This document shows positions 16,667 through 25,578 of a DNA stretch of 64,000 bases, piece after piece. The notes beneath the pieces are model-generated. The model did no database searches. It worked only from the letters and a program-made list of their open reading frames with translations, and was not told where the DNA came from. Each line of letters starts with the position of its first letter. The stretch's first letter is position 1. The stretch lies in NCBI GenBank assembly GCA_023458095.1, contig JAEXAS010000009.1, forward strand, positions 186,001-250,000. The letters are read 5' to 3'. Made by a program: the position numbers and the translations under genes. Origin of the DNA: Actinomycetes bacterium (GTDB lineage Bacteria > Actinomycetota > Actinomycetes > Propionibacteriales > Propionibacteriaceae).

Positions 16667-18451
16667 GTGATTCGCACCCATACCGCAGGCTCCCTGCGCT
16701 TGGACCACGTCGGCACCACGGTCACCTTGGCCGGTTGGGTGGACAAGCGTCGAGATCTGGGCGGAGTGGCTTTCATCGACCTGCGCGATGCCAGCGGCGT
16801 CGTCCAGGTGGTGGTGCGTGATGACGTCCTGGAGACTTCCGGAGCGCATTCGCTGCGCAATGAGTACTGCATCGCCGTGACCGGAGTCGTCGAGAAGCGC
16901 TCGGCCGATACGGTGAACCCGGCACTGGCCACCGGTGAGGTGGAGGTCGCCATCCAGACCCTGGAGGTGCTCAACCCCTCCGCGCCGCTGCCATTCCAAC
17001 TCGACGGACGCACCAGTGTCGGCGAGGAAGCCCGGTTCAAGTATCGCTATCTGGACCTGCGTCGCCCCAGTCAGGCTGCCGCGATTCGGCTGCGTTCGCA
17101 GATCACTCAGGCCGCCCGCCAGGTGCTCGCCGAGCGTGACTTCGTCGAGATCGAGACCCCCACGCTGACCCATTCCACCCCCGAGGGTGCTCGCGACTTC
17201 GTGGTGCCGGCGAGGCTGTCCCCGGGTAGCTGGTATGCCCTGCCGCAAAGCCCGCAGCTGTTCAAGCAGTTGCTCATGGTGGCCGGCATGGAGCGCTACT
17301 ACCAGATCGCCCGCTGTTACCGTGACGAGGATTTCCGCGCCGATCGCCAGCCGGAGTTCACCCAGCTCGACATCGAGATGAGCTTCGTGGACCAGGAAGA
17401 TGTGATCGAGCTGGGGGAGGCCTTGCTGGCCGCGATCTGGGCGGTCAAGGGACACACCCTGTCGCTGCCGCTGCCGCGACTGACCTACGCCGAAGCGATG
17501 AACACCTACGGCTCGGACAAGCCGGACCTGCGCTTTGAGGTCCCGCTGACCGAACTCACCGACTACTTCGCTGACACCACCTTCCGGGTCTTCCAGGCGC
17601 CCTATGTGGGTGCTGTGGTCATGCCAGGCGGGGCCTCGCAGCCGCGCCGCACCTTCGACGCCTGGCAGGACTGGGCCAAGCAGCGCGGGGCCAAGGGCCT
17701 GGCCTACGTCACCATCTCCACCGACGGCGAGTTGGGCGGCCCGGTGGCCAAGAACATCACCGACGCCGAGCGGGCCGGATTGGCTGATCGCGTCGGTGCC
17801 AAGCCGGGGGACTGCATCTTCTTCGCTGCCGGTGCCCGCAAGGCCTCGCAGTCGCTGCTGGGCGCCACCCGTAATGAGATCGCCCGGCGCCTGGACCTCA
17901 TCGATCCTGAGGTGTGGTCACTGCTGTGGGTGGTGGATGCTCCGCTGTTCGAACCGGCCTCGGAGGCGGTCGCCGCCGGTGATGTGGCGGTCGGTGACGG
18001 CGCCTGGACCGCAGTTCACCACGCCTTCACCTCACCGAAGCCGGAATCGATGGACACCTTCGACACCGACCCGGGTTCGGCCCTGGCCTATGCCTACGAC
18101 ATTGTGTGCAATGGCAACGAGATCGGTGGTGGATCGATTCGTATTCACCGCCGTGACGTGCAAGAGCGGGTGTTCAAGATCATGGGGATCACCGCTGAGC
18201 AGGCCGAGGCACAGTTCGGTTGGTTCCTGGATGCCTTCACCTTCGGCGCACCGCCGCACGGTGGCATCGCCATGGGGTGGGACCGGATCACCGCTCTGTT
18301 GGCCGGCGCGGAATCCATCCGCGATGTGATCGCCTTCCCCAAGACCGGCGGCGGGTTCGATCCATTGACCGGTGCACCGGCTCCGATCAGCGCCAAGCAG
18401 CGCAAAGAGGCCGGCGTGGACTACGTCCCGCCGGCCCCCACAGCTGAGTAG
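16667..18451 (+). CDS. aspS: Aspartyl-tRNA synthetase
   Basis: 594 residues from GTG 16667, preceded by GGAAAGGA, 23 bases after hisS. The N-terminal OB-fold anticodon domain has the typical LAGWVDKRRDLGGVAFIDLRD. Class II motif 2 is RYYQIARCYRDEDFRADRQPEFTQLDIEMSF, the bacterial GAD insertion lies in the middle, and motif 3 is PHGGIAMGWDRI near the C-terminus. Length and organisation are those of bacterial AspRS. Confidence 0.97.
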   Translation: MIRTHTAGSLRLDHVGTTVTLAGWVDKRRDLGGVAFIDLRDASGVVQVVVRDDVLETSGAHSLRNEYCIAVTGVVEKRSADTVNPALATGEVEVAIQTLEVLNPSAPLPFQLDGRTSVGEEARFKYRYLDLRRPSQAAAIRLRSQITQAARQVLAERDFVEIETPTLTHSTPEGARDFVVPARLSPGSWYALPQSPQLFKQLLMVAGMERYYQIARCYRDEDFRADRQPEFTQLDIEMSFVDQEDVIELGEALLAAIWAVKGHTLSLPLPRLTYAEAMNTYGSDKPDLRFEVPLTELTDYFADTTFRVFQAPYVGAVVMPGGASQPRRTFDAWQDWAKQRGAKGLAYVTISTDGELGGPVAKNITDAERAGLADRVGAKPGDCIFFAAGARKASQSLLGATRNEIARRLDLIDPEVWSLLWVVDAPLFEPASEAVAAGDVAVGDGAWTAVHHAFTSPKPESMDTFDTDPGSALAYAYDIVCNGNEIGGGSIRIHRRDVQERVFKIMGITAEQAEAQFGWFLDAFTFGAPPHGGIAMGWDRITALLAGAESIRDVIAFPKTGGGFDPLTGAPAPISAKQRKEAGVDYVPPAPTAE

Positions 18452-18454
18452 CTG

Positions 18455-19123
18455 CTAGCGCAGGTCCTCCGGATCGGTCAGATCGGCGTCATCGGCGGCC
18501 AGGAGGCCGTAGATATCGCGTCGAGCCTTGGCGACCAGTGCGGTGGCCTGTTCCAGTTGAGCGGGGCTGCCGCTGCGGCTGAGTTCCTTGAGTGCTCCAG
18601 CCAAGGCGGGAAGCTCCGCCCACAGGTCGCGCAACTGGTCGGATCCCATGCCTGCGACCGCTTCGTTGACCCGCTCCCACGGCTTGTCGGCGTCGGCTGC
18701 TGCCTCGCTGCCGGCCTCGGTGAGCCGGAAAGCCTTCTGGCCTTCATTGTCGAAGGCCTCGATCAGACCTTCGTCCTCCAGTTGGGACAGGGCCGGGTAG
18801 ACCGCACCCGGGCTGGGCTTCCAGGCTCCATCGGTGCGTTCGGCGATGGCCTGCATGATCTGGTAGCCGTTGAGTGACTCTTCGGCCAGCAGCGCGAGGA
18901 TCGCATTGCGGACATGTCCGCGCCGACCCCGTCCGCGGCCGCGCGGACCCATCGGGCCGCCGGGACCGAAGGGTCCGCCGGGGCCGAACGGTCCCATGGG
19001 GCCGGGGCCCATCACGAAGCCGCCCATGCCGTGCATTCCGCGCGGACCGCGGTGGGGACCGCGGCGTCCGGGACGTGGCGGACGGGCGAAGTCGCCGTCA
19101 TCGAGAGTGAATTGGTTGTTCAT
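18455..19123 (-). CDS. PadR family transcriptional regulator with Gly/Pro-rich N-terminal arm
   Basis: 222 residues. Residues ~14-69 are a low-complexity arm of R-G-P-H/R and G-P-M/F-G-P repeats ending in GRGRGRRGH. The PadR winged helix follows (VRNAILALLAEESLNGYQIM, then SPGAVYPALSQLEDEGLI) with an alpha-helical dimerisation region. PadR proteins usually repress an efflux or stress gene and themselves. An AT-rich palindrome in its promoter is a likely autoregulatory operator. It is convergent with aspS and divergent from rarA. Confidence 0.88.
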   Translation of the reverse strand: MNNQFTLDDGDFARPPRPGRRGPHRGPRGMHGMGGFVMGPGPMGPFGPGGPFGPGGPMGPRGRGRGRRGHVRNAILALLAEESLNGYQIMQAIAERTDGAWKPSPGAVYPALSQLEDEGLIEAFDNEGQKAFRLTEAGSEAAADADKPWERVNEAVAGMGSDQLRDLWAELPALAGALKELSRSGSPAQLEQATALVAKARRDIYGLLAADDADLTDPEDLR

Positions 19124-19189
19124 TGGTTCTCCTTGTTTGCAGTTCTACGGTCGGGGGGCTGTCCCGACGAGGAATGATCGGCACGTCGC

Positions 19190-19199
19190 CGATATATCG
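19190..19199. promoter_or_regulatory. Candidate PadR operator CGATATATCG
   Basis: A perfect 10-base palindrome, with weaker flanking symmetry (GTCGC/ACGAT), lies 67 bases upstream of the padR start in the padR-rarA intergenic region. It is an AT-rich island in very GC-rich DNA. PadR dimers bind such palindromes, so autoregulation is likely but inferred. Confidence 0.5.
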
Positions 19200-19244
19200 A
19201 CGATAGCGCACAGTAATAGTTCTTTCAAGAGGTCAGGGGAGGGG

Positions 19245-19260
19245 TATCGTCTGGTCGGTG
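19245..19260 (+). promoter_or_regulatory. -10 TATCGT and probable leaderless start of rarA
   Basis: TATCGT (19245-19250) is followed by seven bases and then GTG 19258, the spacing expected for a leaderless mRNA. The purine-rich AGGGGAGGGG just before the -10 lies too far upstream to be a ribosome site for this start. Confidence 0.4.
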
Positions 19261-20637
19261 GACACCGATCTGTTCGGGAACCCGGTCGATCAGCCCGGCC
19301 CGACGGCTACTGGCGGTTCTTTGGCCGCTGCGCACGGCGGGGACTTACCCCTGGCTGTGCGGATGCGTCCGCGCACGCTGGATGAGATCGTCGGGCAGCA
19401 GCACCTCCTGGCGCCCGGCGCGCCGCTGCGGCGGCTGGCCGAAGAGGACGCCACCATGTCGGTCTTTTTGTGGGGACCGCCGGGGGTGGGCAAGACCACC
19501 ATCGCCGCGGTCGTCTCGGCGTCGGGGCGGCGGCGATTCGTCGAACTGTCCGCGGTCACCGCCGGGGTGAAAGAGGTCCGCGCCGAACTCGCCGAGGCGA
19601 AGCGCCAGTTGGCCGCCGGTGTCGGCACCGTGCTGTTCGTCGATGAGGTGCACCGCTTCTCCAAGGCGCAACAAGATGTGTTGCTGCCGGCGGTGGAGAA
19701 CCGGTTGATTACCTTGATCGCAGCCACCACCGAGAACCCGTCCTTCTCGGTGATTTCGCCACTGCTGAGCCGATCGCTGCTGTTGACGCTGCGGGCCCTC
19801 ACCGATGCGGACATCGCGCTCCTGCTGGACCGCGCGCTGAGCGATGAACGCGGGTTCGGTGGAGCCTTCAGCCTCGAGCCGGACGCTCGTGCCGATCTGC
19901 TTCGGCTGGCCGGCGGCGACGCCCGGCGCGCCCTGACCTACCTGGAAGAGGCTGCTGCCGGTGCCCAGTCCCGCGGGAAGTCCGCGATCGATATCGAGAC
20001 TCTGGCCGCGGCCGTGGACAAGGCTGCGGTGCGTTACGACCGCGCCGGCGATCAGCACTATGACGTCATCAGTGCCTTTATCAAGAGCATGCGTGGGTCG
20101 GATGTCCAAGCCAGCCTGCACTACCTGGCGCGGATGCTGGAAGCTGGTGAGGATCCGCGCTTCATCGCTCGACGACTGATCATTCTGGCCAGCGAAGATA
20201 TCGGGATGGCCGCACCCTCGGTGCTGCAGACCTGTGTGGCGGCGGCCCAAGCCGTTGCGCTGATCGGAATGCCGGAGGCCCGGATCACCTTGGCTCATGC
20301 CGTCATCGCGTGTGCCCTAGCACCGAAGTCCAATGCAGTGATCGTGGCGGTGGACGCCGCGATGGCCGACGTGCGCTCCGGACGGATCGGTCAGGTGCCC
20401 GCGCATCTGCGCGATGCCCATTATTCGGGGGCCGCCGGGCTGGGCCACGGCGTGGGCTACCAGTACGCCCACGATGCCCCCTTCGGGGTGGCCGCCCAGC
20501 GTTATCTGCCTGAGGAACTGCTCGGCGCGCAGTATTACCGTCCTACCGAGCACGGCAATGAACTGGCGATGTCCGAACGCCTGCGCCACTTGGAAGATCT
20601 GCTGAGCGGCTCGGTCGATCCGTCCGCGGAACAGTAG
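19258..20637 (+). CDS. rarA: Replication-associated recombination protein RarA (MgsA)
   Basis: 459-residue AAA+ ATPase of the clamp-loader group. Walker A is GPPGVGKT (73-80) and Walker B is VLFVDEVHRF (125-134). Sensor and helical regions include IAATTENPSFSVISPLLSRS. The C-terminal MgsA tetramerisation domain contains GSDVQASLHYLARMLEAGEDPRFIARRLI. RarA acts at stalled forks with SSB. Its position near alaS and ruvX is conserved in actinobacteria. Confidence 0.95.
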   Translation: MDTDLFGNPVDQPGPTATGGSLAAAHGGDLPLAVRMRPRTLDEIVGQQHLLAPGAPLRRLAEEDATMSVFLWGPPGVGKTTIAAVVSASGRRRFVELSAVTAGVKEVRAELAEAKRQLAAGVGTVLFVDEVHRFSKAQQDVLLPAVENRLITLIAATTENPSFSVISPLLSRSLLLTLRALTDADIALLLDRALSDERGFGGAFSLEPDARADLLRLAGGDARRALTYLEEAAAGAQSRGKSAIDIETLAAAVDKAAVRYDRAGDQHYDVISAFIKSMRGSDVQASLHYLARMLEAGEDPRFIARRLIILASEDIGMAAPSVLQTCVAAAQAVALIGMPEARITLAHAVIACALAPKSNAVIVAVDAAMADVRSGRIGQVPAHLRDAHYSGAAGLGHGVGYQYAHDAPFGVAAQRYLPEELLGAQYYRPTEHGNELAMSERLRHLEDLLSGSVDPSAEQ

Positions 20638-20640
20638 CCA

Positions 20641-20679
20641 GGCCGGTCCCGAACCCGCACTAGGCTGACCCGACCGGCC
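20641..20679 (+). promoter_or_regulatory. Promoter of MFS gene: -10 TAGGCT flanked by an 8-bp inverted repeat
   Basis: GGCCGGTC (20641-20648) and GACCGGCC (20672-20679) form a perfect 8+8 inverted repeat with TAGGCT (20661-20666) inside it. The arrangement could be an operator for a repressor of the exporter. It could also be a weak hairpin terminating rarA. A ribosome site (AGGGGAGAGG) precedes the MFS ATG. Confidence 0.4.
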
Positions 20680-20709
20680 CCGGATCGATGGGTTAGGGGA
20701 GAGGCGAAC

Positions 20710-22185
20710 ATGAACAGCCAGGAGTATCGGCCGTGGCCTGCGCTGTGGGCCTTGGTGATCGGCTTCTTCATGATCCTGGTTGACACCACTATCGTCGCTG
20801 TCGCGAATCCACGGATCATGGCCAGCCTGAACGCTGACGTGAATCAGGTGATCTGGGTCACCAGCGCCTATCTGCTCACCTATGCCGTCCCGCTGCTGGT
20901 CACCGGACGCCTGGGCGATCGCTTCGGACCCAAGAAGATCTACCTGGTGGGGCTGGCGGTGTTCACCGTGTCCTCACTGTGGTGCGGGCTGTCGGGAACC
21001 ATCGAGATGCTGATCGCTGCCCGCGCGGTGCAAGGCCTGGGGGCCTCGCTGCTGACCCCGCAGACCATGGCGGTGATCACCCGCACCTTCGCTCCGCAGT
21101 CGCGCGGACGGGCCATGAGCCTGTGGGGCGCGGCGGCTGCCGTGGCCACCCTGGTCGGCCCGATCCTTGGCGGATTGCTGGTGGACAGCCTGGGCTGGGA
21201 GTGGATCTTTTTCGTGAACGTACCGGTCGGTGTGGTCGGTCTGGTCATTGCCTGGCGCCTGGTTCCCGCCCTGGAGACCCATCAGCATCAATTCGATCTG
21301 CCCGGCGTGGGATTGTGGGCGCTCGGCATGACCAGTGTGGTGTTCGCCATCCAAGAAGGGGAGAACCACGGCTGGGGCCAGCTGTGGGGCCCGATCAGTG
21401 TCTGGACCTTGTTGGGGTTCGGCGTCGTCGTGCTGGCGGTCTTCGTGGTGTGGCAGTGGCGTGGACGCGGGGAGCCCTTGCTGCCGTTGCGGCTATTTCG
21501 GGATCGAAACTTCGCCCTGGCCAACTGGAGCATCGCGATGGTGGGAGTCGCGGTCACCGGAACCGCGGTCCCGCTGGCCTTCTACTACCAGTTGGTCTTG
21601 GGGTTCAGCCCAGCGCGCGCCGCGCTGCAGATGGTTCCCACCGCGGTCCTGAGCGGAGTCCTGGCGCCCGTGGTCGGGCGGCTCGTCGACCAGGTCCATC
21701 CCCGTCTGCTGGCGACCGGAGGCCTGCTGGTGATGGCAGCTTCGCTGCTGTGGTACGCGGTGTGGATGGTGCCCGACGCCAGCCTGTGGTGGCGAATGCT
21801 CCTCCCGGCGACCCTGATGGGCTTGGGAACCTCCTTCACCTATTCCCCGGTCGGGACGACGGCGACCTTTCATCTGGCCCCGGCCGACGCCGGCGCCGGC
21901 TCGGGCATCTACAACTCGATGCGCCAGGTCGGTGCCGTGCTGGGCAGTGCGGCGATCGCTGCGGTGATGCAGGCCCAGATCAGTGTGAACGCGCCCGGAG
22001 CCGACACGGCCGCCGCCCACCAGGGCAAGACGCTGAGCGCGGCACAGGTGGCCGGATTCAGTCAGGCCATGGCGATCAGCATGGTGCTGCCGGCGCTGGC
22101 AGCGATCGCCGGAGCGATCGCCACGGTCCTTTTTCAGGCGCGCCGCGCCGACCAGCGCTGGGAGGGATCCGCGGTCGTCGGCTGA
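20710..22185 (+). CDS. MFS drug exporter, DHA2 (EmrB/QacA) family
   Basis: 491 residues with about 14 hydrophobic helices. Motif A is RLGDRFGPKKIY after helix 2. The antiporter motif C-like stretch is LVGPILGGLLVDSLGWEWIFFVNVPVG in helix 5. PALWALVIGFFMILVDTTIVAVANPRI is the DHA2 first-helix signature with a membrane-embedded aspartate. It probably exports a toxic compound using the proton gradient, but the substrate cannot be told. It has its own promoter. Confidence 0.9.
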   Translation: MNSQEYRPWPALWALVIGFFMILVDTTIVAVANPRIMASLNADVNQVIWVTSAYLLTYAVPLLVTGRLGDRFGPKKIYLVGLAVFTVSSLWCGLSGTIEMLIAARAVQGLGASLLTPQTMAVITRTFAPQSRGRAMSLWGAAAAVATLVGPILGGLLVDSLGWEWIFFVNVPVGVVGLVIAWRLVPALETHQHQFDLPGVGLWALGMTSVVFAIQEGENHGWGQLWGPISVWTLLGFGVVVLAVFVVWQWRGRGEPLLPLRLFRDRNFALANWSIAMVGVAVTGTAVPLAFYYQLVLGFSPARAALQMVPTAVLSGVLAPVVGRLVDQVHPRLLATGGLLVMAASLLWYAVWMVPDASLWWRMLLPATLMGLGTSFTYSPVGTTATFHLAPADAGAGSGIYNSMRQVGAVLGSAAIAAVMQAQISVNAPGADTAAAHQGKTLSAAQVAGFSQAMAISMVLPALAAIAGAIATVLFQARRADQRWEGSAVVG

Positions 22186-22206
22186 GGGGTGCGCGGTAAC
22201 GTGCAC

Positions 22207-22212
22207 TAGGCT
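22207..22212 (+). promoter_or_regulatory. -10 element (TAGGCT) of the DUF948 gene
   Basis: TAGGCT lies 38 bases before ATG 22251, the preferred start of the DUF948 gene, and also close behind the MFS stop. It marks the beginning of a new transcription unit. Confidence 0.4.
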
Positions 22213-22250
22213 TCTGCCGTACCACCATCACCATGTCAGCGAGGTATCGC

Positions 22251-22640
22251 ATGTCTGTCGGAGAGATTGCCGGCTTGATCGCCGCCATGGCCGCTGTCGC
22301 CCTGGTCGGTTTCAGCGCCGTCCCGCTGCTCAAGCTGGGCCGGGTGCTGGAGGAGACCCGACTGGCCGTGCGCGACATCGGCCACAATGCTGTGCCGATC
22401 CTGGTGGAACTCAAGGGAACGGTGACCGCGACCAACGACGAACTGGGCAAACTCAGCCTGGTGACCGAAGACGTCGCCAAGGTCAGCGCGAATGCCACCG
22501 TGGTCGCTGAGAACGCCGCGCAACTCTCCACGGTCTTCTCCGCCACCCTGGGTGGGCCGCTGGTCAAGACCGCAGCCTTCACCTACGGGCTGCGTCAGGC
22601 GGTATCCGGCAAGCGAAGCCCCAAGCGGAAGGCGAAGTGA
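22251..22640 (+). CDS. DUF948 domain-containing protein
   Basis: 129 residues from ATG 22251, chosen because GCGAGGT lies just before it. ATG 22233 in the same frame adds six residues without a ribosome site. One N-terminal helix (VGEIAGLIAAMAAVALVGFSAVPLL) is followed by an amphipathic, chemotaxis-receptor-like helical region (LEETRLAVRDIGHNAVPILVELKGTVTATNDEL) typical of DUF948. The basic tail ends KRSPKRKAK. The function is unknown. It overlaps the next small gene and precedes alaS, a conserved actinobacterial arrangement. Confidence 0.8.
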   Translation: MSVGEIAGLIAAMAAVALVGFSAVPLLKLGRVLEETRLAVRDIGHNAVPILVELKGTVTATNDELGKLSLVTEDVAKVSANATVVAENAAQLSTVFSATLGGPLVKTAAFTYGLRQAVSGKRSPKRKAK

Positions 22641-22867
22641 TGGGTAAGCGACTGTTCTGGTTCGCCTTCGGTATCGCGCTGGCTGCTCTCATCATTCTCA
22701 AGGGCAAGGAATACTACGAACGCTTCACGCCCAAAGGGGTAGCCGAGCAGATCTCGCGGACGCAGCAGGGCGCAACGTCCTGGCTGGGGGAGTTCTTCGA
22801 GAACCTGTCCGACTCGATGTCCGAACGCGAAGCTGAGCTGCGGGAGGCTACCGGCCTGGACGGGTGA
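22640..22867 (+). CDS. Small membrane-anchored protein (DUF6167-like)
   Basis: 75 residues from ATG 22640, sharing one base with the preceding stop. A single N-terminal helix (RLFWFAFGIALAALIILKG) is followed by a hydrophilic helical region with many acidic residues. It matches the small DUF6167-type proteins that sit between the DUF948 gene and alaS in actinobacteria. No function is known. Coupling to the previous gene suggests the two membrane proteins act together. Confidence 0.7.
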   Translation: MGKRLFWFAFGIALAALIILKGKEYYERFTPKGVAEQISRTQQGATSWLGEFFENLSDSMSEREAELREATGLDG

Positions 22868-22882
22868 CCCCATCCGTCCAGG
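22855..22882 (+). terminator. Hairpin between the small membrane gene and alaS
   Basis: CCTGGACGG (22855-22863) pairs perfectly with CCGTCCAGG (22874-22882) across a 10-base loop. The left arm lies in the last codons of the upstream gene and the right arm in the gap before alaS. There is no T-tract. It could terminate or attenuate transcription into alaS. Confidence 0.5.
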
Positions 22883-22923
22883 AGTTCTCGCCGCACTGAC
22901 CCGCTCACCACAGGAGACCTAGC

Positions 22924-25575
22924 ATGCAAACCGCCGAAATTCGGCGTCGATTCCTCGACTTCTTCGCTGCCCGCGGACACACCATCGTGCCCTCGGCATC
23001 GTTGGTCTACAACGACCCCACCTTGCTGTTCGTCAACGCTGGCATGGTGCCTTTCAAGCCCTACTTCACCGGCGCCGAAGAGGCGCCCTACACCCGCGCT
23101 GCCAGCGTCCAGAAGTGCGTGCGCACTCTCGACATCGAAGAGGTGGGCAAGACCACCCGACACGGCACCTTCTTCCAGATGAATGGCAACTTCTCCTTCG
23201 GTGACTACTTCAAGGAAGCCGCCATCTCCTATGCCTGGGAGCTGGTCACCGGCAGCCCGGCCGACGGCGGCTTTGGCTTTGACGGCGACCGGATCTGGGT
23301 GACGGTCTACTACGACGACGATGAGGCCGCCAGCCTGTGGCGCTCGGTGGGCATGCCCGAGGAGCGAATCCAGCGCCGCGGTCTGAAGGACAACTACTGG
23401 CATATGGGGGTGCCAGGTCCGGGTGGCCCGTGCTCAGAGATCTACGTCGACCGTGGGCCGCAATTTGGTGCCGATGGTGGTCCGGAGGCCGACGAGGATC
23501 GCTTCCTGGAGATCTGGAATCTGGTCTTCCAGACCGAAGCTCTGTCCGAGGTTCGCGCCAAGGACGATTTCGATGTCATCGGGCCGCTGCCCAGCAAGAA
23601 CATCGACACCGGAATGGGGCTGGAGCGCGTCGCGTACCTGTTGCAGGGCGTGGACAACATGTACGAGATCGACGAGGTTCGCCCCGTCCTGGCCCGTGCC
23701 GCTGAGCTGTCCGGGCGCAGCTACGGCAGTGACCTCACCGACGATGTGCGGATGCGGGTTGTGGCCGACCATGTGCGCTCCTCACTGATGCTCATGACCG
23801 ACGGTGTGACCCCCGGAAATGAGGCCCGTGGCTATGTGCTGCGCCGTCTGCTGCGGCGCAGCATCCGCTCCATGCGGCTGTTGGGAGTCTCCGATCCGGT
23901 CCTGCCCGAACTGCTCCCGATCAGTCGGGACCTGATGCGGGCCTCCTACCCCGAGATCGACACCGAATGGGAACGCGTCAGCCAGGTGGCCTACGCCGAG
24001 GAGGAGGCGTTCGCGCGCACTCTGGCGGCCGGAACCCAGATCTTCGATCTGGCGGCCGCGCAGGCGAAGAAGGCTTCCGCGGAGTTGATCACCGGCGAGC
24101 AGGCCTTCCAATTGCACGACACCTACGGTTTCCCGATCGACCTCACCTTGGAGATGGCCGGCGAGCAGGGGCTCCAGGTGGACCGCGCGGGATTCGCGGC
24201 ACTGATGAGCGAGCAGCGCGAGCGGGCCAAAGCCGACGCGAAGGCCAAGAAGGGCGGTGCGGTCAACACCGACGCCTATCGCAGCCTGCGCGATGCCGGT
24301 GAGGTGCCTTTCCTGGGCTTCAGCGAGTTGGCAGTGGAAACCACCGTGCGCGGCATCGTCGCGGACGGTCGAGTAGTTCCGTCGGCCGCACCCGGTGACG
24401 TGGTCGAGGTGGTGCTGGACCAGACACCGTTCTATGCCGAGGCCGGCGGCCAGGACGCCGACTCGGGGCTGATTACCGCCTCGGGGCTGCAATTGGAGGT
24501 CCTGGACGTTCAGCGTCCGGTGCAGGGCCTGATCGTGCATAAGGTTCGCGTTGCCGACGGCGAACTCGCTGCCGGCTCGGCGGTCTTGGCCAGTGTGGAC
24601 CCCGTGGCCCGCCACGCCGCCTGCCAGGCCCACACTGCGACCCACATTGTGAACGCCGCCCTGCGCCAGATCCTTGGTCAGGGCACCCACCAGGCTGGCT
24701 CGTACAACAAGCCGGGCTACCTGCGCTTCGACTTCAACGCCACCGGCGCTCTCACCGCGGCGATGAAAGAGGAATTGGAGGGCCTGTCGAACCAGGCCAT
24801 CCGTGCCGACTACGAGGTCACCGCCACGCAGATGCCTTTGGCTGAAGCCAAGGCGCTGGGTGCTCAGGCGATGTTCGGCGAGAAGTACGGCGATGTCGTT
24901 CGGATGGTCGAACTCGGCGGTCCCTGGTCGCGCGAGCTGTGTGGTGGCACCCATGTGCCCAACACCGCCCAGATCGGGCTGCTGTCGTTGATGGCCGAGT
25001 CCTCGGTGGGTTCCGGCCTGCGCCGGGTCGAGGCCTTCGTGGCCGGCGATGCCTTCGACGCCTTGGCCAAGGAACGTGCCTTGGTCGCCGGTTTGGCAGA
25101 TGCCTTGAAGGTGCAACCTGAGCAGCTCACCGACCGAGTGGGAAAGCTCATCGCCGATCTCAAGGCCGCCGAGAAGCAGATTGCCGATCTGCGGGCCCAG
25201 CAGATGCTGGGACAGGTGCCTAGCCTCATCGCCAAGGCCGAGTTGATCGGCTCCACCCGTTTTGTGGGGGCCCAGCTTTCCGGGGTGGGTGGCGATGACC
25301 TGCGCACGCTGGCCATCCAAGTCCGCGACGGCTTCGGCGATACCGCCGGGGTGGTGGCGCTGATTGGTGGCGAGGCGGCCAAGCCAGTGCTGATCGTGGG
25401 AGTGTCAGCAGCCGCTCGAGCCGCCGGGGTGAAAGCCGGCGCTCTGGTTGGTCAGGGCGCCCCGGCGCTGGGCGGACGGGGCGGAGGCCGCGACGACCTG
25501 GCTCAAGGCGGCGGCAACGACGCTCAGGGCGCGTCAGCCGCGCTGGCCGCGATTCGTTCCGCGTTGGCCGGCTGA
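22924..25575 (+). CDS. alaS: Alanyl-tRNA synthetase
   Basis: 883 residues, start MQTAEIRRRFLDFFAARGHT, preceded by CAGGAGA. The class II catalytic core includes FVNAGMVPFKPYFTG and RHGTFFQMNGNFSFGDYFKE. The editing domain has the zinc motifs HTATHIVNAALR and CGGTHVPNT. The C-terminal C-Ala domain follows a coiled coil and ends in a glycine-rich ALGGRGGGRDDLAQGGG stretch. All domains needed for charging and mischarge correction are present. Confidence 0.97.
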   Translation: MQTAEIRRRFLDFFAARGHTIVPSASLVYNDPTLLFVNAGMVPFKPYFTGAEEAPYTRAASVQKCVRTLDIEEVGKTTRHGTFFQMNGNFSFGDYFKEAAISYAWELVTGSPADGGFGFDGDRIWVTVYYDDDEAASLWRSVGMPEERIQRRGLKDNYWHMGVPGPGGPCSEIYVDRGPQFGADGGPEADEDRFLEIWNLVFQTEALSEVRAKDDFDVIGPLPSKNIDTGMGLERVAYLLQGVDNMYEIDEVRPVLARAAELSGRSYGSDLTDDVRMRVVADHVRSSLMLMTDGVTPGNEARGYVLRRLLRRSIRSMRLLGVSDPVLPELLPISRDLMRASYPEIDTEWERVSQVAYAEEEAFARTLAAGTQIFDLAAAQAKKASAELITGEQAFQLHDTYGFPIDLTLEMAGEQGLQVDRAGFAALMSEQRERAKADAKAKKGGAVNTDAYRSLRDAGEVPFLGFSELAVETTVRGIVADGRVVPSAAPGDVVEVVLDQTPFYAEAGGQDADSGLITASGLQLEVLDVQRPVQGLIVHKVRVADGELAAGSAVLASVDPVARHAACQAHTATHIVNAALRQILGQGTHQAGSYNKPGYLRFDFNATGALTAAMKEELEGLSNQAIRADYEVTATQMPLAEAKALGAQAMFGEKYGDVVRMVELGGPWSRELCGGTHVPNTAQIGLLSLMAESSVGSGLRRVEAFVAGDAFDALAKERALVAGLADALKVQPEQLTDRVGKLIADLKAAEKQIADLRAQQMLGQVPSLIAKAELIGSTRFVGAQLSGVGGDDLRTLAIQVRDGFGDTAGVVALIGGEAAKPVLIVGVSAAARAAGVKAGALVGQGAPALGGRGGGRDDLAQGGGNDAQGASAALAAIRSALAG

Positions 25576-25578
25576 GTG

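Noticed and set aside
18911..19086. Repetitive GGGCCG/GGACCG tract as a possible CRISPR or repeat array
   Set aside because: It is the coding sequence of the Gly/Pro-rich arm of the PadR protein, in frame and without spacer structure.
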